5,002 nucleotides of DNA. Source: Sulfurovum sp. (GTDB lineage: Bacteria; Campylobacterota; Campylobacteria; Campylobacterales; Sulfurovaceae). The stretch lies in the NCBI GenBank assembly GCA_015663065.1, contig DQSX01000122.1, forward strand, positions 1-5,002, written 5' to 3'. Below are positions 1 to 4,387 of the stretch, in pieces; within the stretch, counting starts at the first letter, position 1, and the number at the start of each line of letters is the position of its first letter. Made by a program: the position numbers and the translations under genes. The notes under the pieces are model-generated. The model saw only the letters and a program-made list of their open reading frames with translations. It was not told the DNA's origin and did not search any database.

Positions 1-39
1 AAATCCGGAGGAAACTCCGGCGACTTTGATAGAAAATAA
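1..39 (+). CDS. C-terminal end of an unidentified upstream gene (partial)
   Basis: Two frames stay open from the left edge, and the sequence does not settle which is real. Frame 1 ends KSGGNSGDFDRK with TAA at 37-39. Its codons (AAC, GGC, GAC, AGA, AAA) match the preferences of the neighbouring genes, and its stop overlaps the Shine-Dalgarno sequence of the next gene, as is common in operons. Frame 2 ends at TGA 53-55, giving an ATGA overlap with the next start, also a typical operon junction, but it uses less favoured codons (AAG, GCG, TTG). I slightly prefer frame 1. Either way the DUF493 gene probably lies downstream of another gene in the same transcript. Too few residues remain to suggest a function. 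Confidence 0.35.
   Translation, partial: KSGGNSGDFDRK
5..20 (+). repeat. Perfect 6-bp inverted repeat with GAAA tetraloop
   Basis: CCGGAG (5-10) and CTCCGG (15-20) are perfect complements separated by GAAA, a GNRA-type tetraloop, so the RNA would form a compact and very stable hairpin. It lies at the end of the upstream reading frame, about 17 nt before the Shine-Dalgarno sequence of the DUF493 gene. No T-run follows (the next bases are CGACTTTGAT), so it does not look like an intrinsic terminator. It could stabilise or process the mRNA, or be incidental to coding. Confidence 0.5.
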
Positions 40-44
40 GGAGA
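37..44 (+). promoter_or_regulatory. Ribosome binding site of the DUF493 gene
   Basis: TAAGGAGA lies 7 nt upstream of the ATG at 52. It is a near-consensus Shine-Dalgarno sequence at good spacing, and it fixes this start. Confidence 0.8.
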
Positions 45-51
45 AGTACCC

Positions 52-333
52 ATGAAAGTATTAGACAACAACACTCAGGAAAAACCAGAGATCACCTACC
101 CGACCAACTGGGGCTTCAAAATTATAGGCAGAGACAAAGAGGCTTTAGAGAAATGTATTAAAGAGATCATGAAAATGGAGGGAGACAAAAAACACCTCTG
201 CTCCATAGGAAACAGATCAAAGACAGGTAAGTTCACTACCTACAATGCTTCTTGTACGGTAGATAGTGAAGAAGAGAGAAACCGCATCTTCAAATACTTT
301 GAAGATCATGATGATGTCGATATGGTGATTTAA
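52..333 (+). CDS. DUF493/YbeD-like small protein (HP0495 type)
   Basis: This is a 93-residue cytoplasmic protein without signal peptide or membrane segment. It resembles the DUF493 (YbeD/HP0495) family: an opening YPTNWGFKIIGRD strand around residues 16-28, a helix with EALEKCIKEIM (30-40), a Gly/Lys/Thr-Tyr-Asn strand (GKFTTYNASCTV, 59-70), and an EEERNRIFKYFEDHDDVDMVI tail in which a helix leads to the final strand. Family members are about 85-95 residues long and fold as a small alpha-beta sandwich resembling ACT-type regulatory domains. Their biochemical role is not established, and a small regulatory or ligand-binding role is only inferred. The start is supported by a strong Shine-Dalgarno sequence at 37-44. 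The TAA stop (331-333) overlaps the stop of the convergent PqiA-like gene. The gene appears to be the last of an operon entering from the left. Confidence 0.85.
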   Translation: MKVLDNNTQEKPEITYPTNWGFKIIGRDKEALEKCIKEIMKMEGDKKHLCSIGNRSKTGKFTTYNASCTVDSEEERNRIFKYFEDHDDVDMVI

Positions 334-1151
334 GCTTTCAGTTGTTTATGCAACATCTTATCCGCAGACAAAGACACTAACATAGAAACGATCACATACG
401 CCAAAAAGAAGTAGAGCCCTACCTCAACTTCTGCGCGACTTACCTCTCCTTTGTCTACGGTCAGATACACTAAAAAAGTAGCGACCACAAAAACATCTAC
501 CATAGACCATTTCCCTAGCATCTTGAAAAATTTTACAATGCCGTGTGCGAACTTGGTTTGCATAAAAACCGCAACAAAAGCCAAAGAGAGTGTTTTAAGC
601 ATAGGGATCAATACAGAGAAAAGCAGTATGACCAGCGCGACGACCACATCACCATTGTCAAAAAGTTTTACAATAGAACCTATGACCCCTTTAGATTCAA
701 AAGATAGTACCACATCTCCCAGGTACTCCACCTCTTTATGAATAGTCACCATCATAATAGGGGTAACGAGACCAAATATCAATGTTGTAAACGCAGCAAT
801 GGCTCCAAAAAAGGTAAAGGCGCGCAAGGAGAGCAGAAAATAGGCACCCAAAATACCTAACAAAAGAAGTATAAAATACAAGGTATACTGCTGGCTCTGT
901 TTTTTATGCATTTCGCCTGCATTTTTTAAATCTTCCAGGTTTTTCTTTTTATCATTTTTATAGAGACCAAAAGAGAAGTTCTCAGCCAACTCTTTGAGCT
1001 GGAATTTCGCCAGTTTTTCTGCACTCATCTCTTCTACCAGAGACGCAGTGACCTCTTCATAAGATTTTGCATGCGTATAGGCTCTGTTTCCCAAAAAGAC
1101 CATCGTTATTAACATCAGCGTAAGCAGTGCATAAAGTATTTTATTTTTCAT
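330..1151 (-). CDS. PqiA-domain inner-membrane protein (single domain, no zinc-ribbon cysteines)
   Basis: This is a 273-residue integral membrane protein starting at ATG 1151. A longer frame exists, but its first codon is a TTG (1169) that would deepen the overlap with the preceding gene from 11 to 29 nt, and neither start has a good Shine-Dalgarno sequence. About six hydrophobic segments are visible, near residues 5-21, 90-108, 110-133, 168-195, 216-232 and 243-261. Residues 29-89 form a charged, probably helical stretch between the first two, likely periplasmic. The C-terminal half carries PqiA-family hallmarks: FSVLIPMLKTLSL (178-190), GKWSMVDVFVVA (213-224) and a final EVEVGLYFFLAY (241-252). 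PqiA and YebS are membrane partners of MCE-domain proteins (PqiB, YebT) in envelope lipid transport. Unlike classical PqiA, this protein has one domain and no cysteine at all. No MCE gene is nearby, so a lipid-transport role is inference. It is the last gene of the glmM operon. Confidence 0.75.
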   Translation of the reverse strand: MKNKILYALLTLMLITMVFLGNRAYTHAKSYEEVTASLVEEMSAEKLAKFQLKELAENFSFGLYKNDKKKNLEDLKNAGEMHKKQSQQYTLYFILLLLGILGAYFLLSLRAFTFFGAIAAFTTLIFGLVTPIMMVTIHKEVEYLGDVVLSFESKGVIGSIVKLFDNGDVVVALVILLFSVLIPMLKTLSLAFVAVFMQTKFAHGIVKFFKMLGKWSMVDVFVVATFLVYLTVDKGEVSRAEVEVGLYFFLAYVIVSMLVSLSADKMLHKQLKA

Positions 1152-2115
1152 CTTGGCCCAGTACTTCAAAATAGATCAAAAGTGTTTTTTGAAAAAAATT
1201 GTCATTGTCATCTGAGATCATCACGTAACGGTTCTTCCCCACTCGTGCCAAACCTTCAAAGTTATCGACATCCCATCCTTGATGGCTGTTCATTTTCAGA
1301 AGCACTTCTGTTTTACACATTCCTTTTTGCTTATTGGAATTTTTGCACTCATTCAAAAAGACTTTTTTAAGCGTCACCACAAAAGGCTCCAGGTAAGAGA
1401 TGAAAGAGCGCTCCAGTACCAGTATATTGCCGTCATCCATCACCTCTATGGCAGAGACAGCCGACTTGGCTTCGGGTTCTGCTTTGAAGTGCCATTTCTT
1501 ACCACTTAAAGCATACAGGGTCTGTCTCTTTTTATTGTACTTCTTCAGCGGCCACTCTGCTACAGTGAGAATGCCATACTTTTTATGCCAGGCAAGTGCT
1601 TCAAGGGATTTGTTTCTAGATCTGAAGTTTTTGCTATTTCTTAAAGCCTTGGGGATGCTGTACTTGTGTATCTGCTCTCCCTGCTTCTCAGAATTTTTGT
1701 GAAACCATGCAACTTTTGCTTTCCCCTCAAAAGAGAGTAGCAGACGGCCTTTGCCATCGAGTGTCATGCCTTCTGAGTCTTTTCGCCATTTTTTAAATTT
1801 TTTGCCATGTCTCTTTTTGAGTTTTGCCGATGCTATCGGTTCAAGGCCCCCTATGTTGGTAGTGAATTTTGCTTTAAAGGTAAAGAGTCTGCCTTCATCT
1901 GAGACCATGTAGAGTTTTTGTCTCTTTGCATCATAGGCAAGGTCAGAGATTTCTGAGAACTTCACCCCATCGATCGTAGCATACATCAACTGTTTCTGAT
2001 CAAGTATCTTTATCTTCCCAAAAGTCTTTGTTTTAGAAGAGGGTGTAATATTAACAGGGAAAGATCCGGCTTCCAAAAGAAAGAGGGAAAAAAGAAAAAA
2101 GAAAACTATTTTCAT
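1141..2115 (-). CDS. Exported esterase-like-activity-of-phytase family protein
   Basis: This 324-residue protein has an N-terminal signal peptide: MKIV followed by a Phe/Leu-rich core to about residue 15, with likely cleavage near LEA-GS. No lipobox cysteine is present, so it should be a soluble periplasmic or secreted protein. The mature part repeats a motif of the form [S/N]xE/DxLAxxxxxxxLxxxSDE: ISDLAYDAKRQKLYMVSDEG (56-75), SEGMTLDGKGRLLLSFEG (114-131), SLEALAWHKKYGILTVAE (170-187), AVSAIEVMDDGNILVLER (219-236) and NFEGLARVGKNRYVMISDDN (285-304). This matches the phytase-like beta-propeller family (Pfam PF13449 / COG4246 type). The family name reflects weak homology, so phosphatase or esterase activity is unproven here. 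The protein is very lysine-rich. It has only two cysteines (257 and 267), which could form a disulfide. Its ATG overlaps the lspA stop (ATGA), so translation is probably coupled. Confidence 0.75.
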   Translation of the reverse strand: MKIVFFFLFSLFLLEAGSFPVNITPSSKTKTFGKIKILDQKQLMYATIDGVKFSEISDLAYDAKRQKLYMVSDEGRLFTFKAKFTTNIGGLEPIASAKLKKRHGKKFKKWRKDSEGMTLDGKGRLLLSFEGKAKVAWFHKNSEKQGEQIHKYSIPKALRNSKNFRSRNKSLEALAWHKKYGILTVAEWPLKKYNKKRQTLYALSGKKWHFKAEPEAKSAVSAIEVMDDGNILVLERSFISYLEPFVVTLKKVFLNECKNSNKQKGMCKTEVLLKMNSHQGWDVDNFEGLARVGKNRYVMISDDNDNFFQKTLLIYFEVLGQDEK

Positions 2116-2561
2116 TCTTCTGCTTTGCTTTCAGGAAAGAAATAGACCATTACCAAGATCCACACAACAGCCAGATCAATGGCAACATCCGCATAGTTGA
2201 AAACTGCAAAGTTAAATCCGCAATGCCAGGCAATATAATCTACCACGCCGCCATGTACGAAACGGTCATAGACATTTCCCAAGGCACCACCGATAAGCAA
2301 GCCCAGCGGAAAAGCATAACGCTTCAAATAACCCTCTTTGAGCACATAATACAAAATACCAACGATTAACAGACTCTGTATCCACTTCAAATAAGGTCCG
2401 ACAAAACCAAACATGGAAAATGCCACACCTTTGTTGTAGTGCAGTTCAAGATCAATACACTCCCCAGCACGGTAATAGCCCTCAACAAAAAGCATTTTAA
2501 TATTCTGGTCTATGATAAACGTACCAATGGCCGTGAGTAAAAAAACAGCAAATACCCGCAT
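2112..2561 (-). CDS. lspA: Lipoprotein signal peptidase (signal peptidase II)
   Basis: LspA is an inner-membrane aspartyl protease that removes the signal peptide of prolipoproteins after Lgt has lipidated the lipobox cysteine. The 149 residues fit the family (about 150-170). Four membrane segments are visible, near residues 4-18, 58-75, 84-100 and 126-142. Conserved blocks are in order: DQNIK (19-23) at the end of the first segment, HYNKGVAFSMFG (41-52), GNVYDRF (95-101) and FNYADVAID (121-129). The catalytic aspartates should be D99 and D125. The ATG overlaps the glmM TAA by one base (TAATG), and a Shine-Dalgarno-like AAAGGT lies inside the last codons of glmM, so it is co-translated with glmM. 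The lspA-glmM pairing is also found in Helicobacter pylori. Confidence 0.97.
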   Translation of the reverse strand: MRVFAVFLLTAIGTFIIDQNIKMLFVEGYYRAGECIDLELHYNKGVAFSMFGFVGPYLKWIQSLLIVGILYYVLKEGYLKRYAFPLGLLIGGALGNVYDRFVHGGVVDYIAWHCGFNFAVFNYADVAIDLAVVWILVMVYFFPESKAEE

Positions 2562-3898
2562 TAGACCAGTGCACCTTTAAAGAATGTTTTACACTCTTCC
2601 ATCATTGTGTCCAGTGCTTTGTGATCTTTTCCTTCAAGGAGCAGACGTATTTTATTTTCTGTTCCCGAATACCTGAAAAGATGGCGAATACCCAAACCTT
2701 CCACTTTCTCTTTAAGTGCATCCAGTCCTTCTATCTCTTCAAACGGTCTTTTCTCTTCAACCAGTAAATTGACCAGCATTTGAGGGTAAGAGTCGTAAGG
2801 GTTAAAGACTTCAGAGGCTTTTTTGCCTGACTTTACAAGATACGCCAGTGCCTGCAGAGCAGAAGAGATCCCGTCACCCGTCTTTGCATAATCTGAAAAG
2901 ATAATATGCCCGCTCTGTTCTCCTCCAAAGTTTATGCCCTCTTTTTGCATCAACGCCACTACATTTTTGTCACCCACTGCTGAACGGTGCAAAACCAGTC
3001 CCTGTGTAGCCAAATACTCACCAAGTCCTTCATTACTCATCACCGTAGCTACCATTCCGTCACCTTTGAGCTTACCCTGCTCTTTCAAATGCACCGCAAG
3101 AACAGCCATCAGCTTGTCACCATCCACAATATCACCTTTTTCATCTACCACGACCAGTCTGTCTGCATCACCATCCAGCGCCAATCCAATATCTGCACGG
3201 GTATCAAGTACCATTTTTGCAAGTGCTTCGGGTGCTGTGGCACCACAGTTTTCATTAATGTTGAATCCATCAGGCTTATCGCCCATGACAATGACCTCCG
3301 CACCAAGTTCATTTAAAATGGTAGGACCGACGATATACCCTGCTCCGTTCGCACAGTCTATGACCACACGTTTTCCTGCCAGTGTTAAGGGTCTGGGAAA
3401 AGAGTTTTTAATGTGTACAATATAGCGACCGATCACATCATCGATTCTTTTTGATTTGCCTATTTTCTGACCTGTGACCTGTGCATCTTCAATTTGCCCT
3501 TCATCCGCATAAATCGCTTCGATCAACTCCTCTTTGTCACGGTTGAGTTTATTACCTTCACAGTCAAAGAACTTGATACCGTTATCATCATAAGGGTTGT
3601 GACTCGCAGAGATCATGATCCCTGCATCACAACGCATATTTTCAGTCAGAAAGGCTATGGCAGGTGTCGGCATTGGACCTATCTGGATCACATTATAACC
3701 AACTGCTGTCAATCCCGATACAATGGCATTTTCTATCATATAACCGCTTCGTCTGGTATCTTTACCCACCAATATTTTGTTTGTTGTTGAAAACTGTCTA
3801 AAATAGATCCCCGTTGCCATTGCCAAACGCATTGAAGAGATCGCTGAAACTTTTTTCCCTGCTTTGCCGCGTACCCCGTCGGTTCCAAAAAGTGTCAC
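2561..3898 (-). CDS. glmM: Phosphoglucosamine mutase
   Basis: GlmM converts glucosamine-6-phosphate to glucosamine-1-phosphate, the step before GlmU in making UDP-GlcNAc for peptidoglycan and LPS. The 445 residues equal the usual family length. All four alpha-D-phosphohexomutase signatures are present: SASHNPYDDNGIKFF (97-111) with the phosphoserine S99; the metal loop DGDADR (242-247); the sugar-binding GGEQSGH (325-331); and the phosphate-binding RYSGTEN (409-415), where N replaces the proline common in other bacteria. The start is a GTG giving MTLFGTDGVRGKAG, the canonical GlmM N-terminus, with AAGGA 7 nt upstream. The frame is open for 19 more codons to an ATG at 3955, but that extension has no family counterpart and crosses the probable -10 box. 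It is the first gene of a four-gene leftward operon and diverges from rpsT. Confidence 0.97.
   Translation of the reverse strand: MTLFGTDGVRGKAGKKVSAISSMRLAMATGIYFRQFSTTNKILVGKDTRRSGYMIENAIVSGLTAVGYNVIQIGPMPTPAIAFLTENMRCDAGIMISASHNPYDDNGIKFFDCEGNKLNRDKEELIEAIYADEGQIEDAQVTGQKIGKSKRIDDVIGRYIVHIKNSFPRPLTLAGKRVVIDCANGAGYIVGPTILNELGAEVIVMGDKPDGFNINENCGATAPEALAKMVLDTRADIGLALDGDADRLVVVDEKGDIVDGDKLMAVLAVHLKEQGKLKGDGMVATVMSNEGLGEYLATQGLVLHRSAVGDKNVVALMQKEGINFGGEQSGHIIFSDYAKTGDGISSALQALAYLVKSGKKASEVFNPYDSYPQMLVNLLVEEKRPFEEIEGLDALKEKVEGLGIRHLFRYSGTENKIRLLLEGKDHKALDTMMEECKTFFKGALV
2573..2578 (-). promoter_or_regulatory. Ribosome binding site of lspA inside the glmM 3' end
   Basis: On the minus strand AAAGGT lies 11 nt before the lspA ATG (2561) and within the last codons of glmM. 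The spacing is a little long, which fits translation helped by ribosomes terminating at the overlapping TAATG. Confidence 0.5.
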
Positions 3899-3905
3899 AA
3901 TATAA

Positions 3906-3910
3906 TCCTT
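3906..3910 (-). promoter_or_regulatory. Ribosome binding site fixing the GTG start of glmM
   Basis: On the minus strand AAGGA is followed by the 7-nt spacer TTATATT and then GTG at 3898. This placement selects the GTG over the upstream ATG at 3955. Confidence 0.8.
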
Positions 3911-3927
3911 AAAAATATAATTCTTTA

Positions 3928-3933
3928 ATTCTA
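3928..3933 (-). promoter_or_regulatory. Probable -10 box of the glmM operon promoter
   Basis: On the minus strand TAGAAT (one mismatch to TATAAT) would place the transcript start near 3921 and give a leader of roughly 23 nt that contains the AAGGA site. No TTGACA-like -35 box is seen 16-18 bp upstream. That is normal for the main sigma factor of Campylobacter and Helicobacter, which relies on the -10 region and upstream AT-rich DNA. It is called from one hexamer and is tentative. Confidence 0.4.
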
Positions 3934-4007
3934 GCGAAATTTCATTGAAATGCACCTCTGTTCTTGGTGAAAAACCCTTCTTAATAAATCTTTAATCTTT
4001 TTTTAGG

Positions 4008-4013
4008 TATTAT
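4008..4013 (+). promoter_or_regulatory. Probable -10 box of the rpsT promoter
   Basis: TATTAT, preceded by a 7-T run and TTTAAT (3991-4004), resembles Campylobacterota sigma-70 promoters, which have periodic T-rich upstream DNA instead of a -35 box. Transcription would start around 4019-4021 and leave a leader of about 52 nt. The bases between the box and the expected start (TCGCGAA) are GC-rich, a discriminator type associated in other bacteria with growth-rate and ppGpp control of ribosomal genes. That regulatory reading is inference. Confidence 0.5.
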
Positions 4014-4026
4014 TCGCGAACTATTT

Positions 4027-4045
4027 TCACTCTGCAACAGGGTGA
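4027..4045 (+). promoter_or_regulatory. Hairpin in the rpsT 5' leader
   Basis: TCACTCTG (4027-4034) pairs with CAGGGTGA (4038-4045) around a CAA loop: eight pairs including one U-G wobble. It lies inside the predicted leader, 15 nt before the Shine-Dalgarno sequence. No T-run follows, so it is not a terminator. In E. coli S20 represses its own translation, so a leader element here could be an autoregulatory site, but that is inference. Confidence 0.45.
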
Positions 4046-4060
4046 GTACAACAATATTAA

Positions 4061-4065
4061 AAGGA
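4061..4065 (+). promoter_or_regulatory. Ribosome binding site of rpsT
   Basis: AAGGA, in the context TTAAAAGGAATT, lies 7 nt before the ATG at 4073, a good spacing for a highly expressed ribosomal protein gene. Confidence 0.8.
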
Positions 4066-4072
4066 ATTCCCT

Positions 4073-4342
4073 ATGGCACACCATAAGTCAGCAAAAAAAC
4101 GTATTTTGCAAACTGCTGTAAAAACTGAAAGAAACAGATATTACAGAACCAGAATCAAAAACATCGTTAAATCAGTACATGAAGCAGTTGAAGCAGCAGA
4201 TAAACCGGCTGCAGCAGAAGCGTTCAAAGTAGCAAACAAGCAGATCCACGCACTGGTAAGCAAAGGTTTCATCAAGAAAACTACAGCTGCCAGAAAAGTA
4301 AGCCGTCTTCATAAAATGGTAAACAAAATCGAAGCTGCATAA
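4073..4342 (+). CDS. rpsT: 30S ribosomal protein S20 (bS20)
   Basis: bS20 is a primary binder of 16S rRNA, helping assemble the 5' domain and contacting helix 44 of the small subunit. The 89 residues match the family (about 85-90). The N-terminus MAHHKSAKKRILQ, followed by RNRYYRTRIKN (21-31), and the basic C-terminal segment KGFIKKTTAARKVSRLHKMV (64-83) are the standard S20 blocks. The protein is helical and rich in lysine, arginine and alanine. The start has a good Shine-Dalgarno sequence. It diverges from glmM and precedes prfA by 45 nt with no visible terminator, so the two are probably co-transcribed. Confidence 0.97.
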   Translation: MAHHKSAKKRILQTAVKTERNRYYRTRIKNIVKSVHEAVEAADKPAAAEAFKVANKQIHALVSKGFIKKTTAARKVSRLHKMVNKIEAA

Positions 4343-4387
4343 GCAGTTTCGGTCCCCCTCTAAACCACTCCAACACAAAGAACGCCT

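Larger units (their letters stand above)
3899..4072. other. Divergent intergenic region between glmM and rpsT
   Basis: These 174 bp separate the glmM GTG from the rpsT ATG and are more AT-rich than the genes. They contain a candidate -10 box for each direction (3928-3933 minus, 4008-4013 plus), T-rich tracts between them (3977-4004), a TTCGCGAA palindrome (4013-4020), and a hairpin in the rpsT leader (4027-4045). No small open reading frame with a convincing ribosome binding site was seen. Confidence 0.7.

Noticed and set aside
5..20. Hairpin considered as a Rho-independent terminator
   Set aside because: No T-run follows the stem, and the DUF493 ribosome binding site begins 17 nt later.
451..741. 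Plus-strand open frame opposite the PqiA-like gene
   Set aside because: It is antisense to a gene with clear membrane and PqiA motifs, is Ser/Thr-rich as expected from reverse-complemented codons, and has no ribosome binding site.
2085..2104. Purine tract with A6 runs at the start of the phytase-like gene, considered as a phase-variation switch
   Set aside because: Runs are only six bases and are explained by Phe and Lys codons of the signal peptide. Campylobacterota phase switches usually use longer G/C tracts.
2934..3790. Several plus-strand open frames opposite glmM
   Set aside because: They lie antisense to the highly conserved glmM, have low-complexity composition and resemble no family.
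3899..4072. Intergenic region considered as a riboswitch, glmS-type ribozyme or small RNA gene
   Set aside because: The glmM leader is predicted to be only about 23 nt, and the rpsT side shows one simple hairpin, too little structure for any of these.
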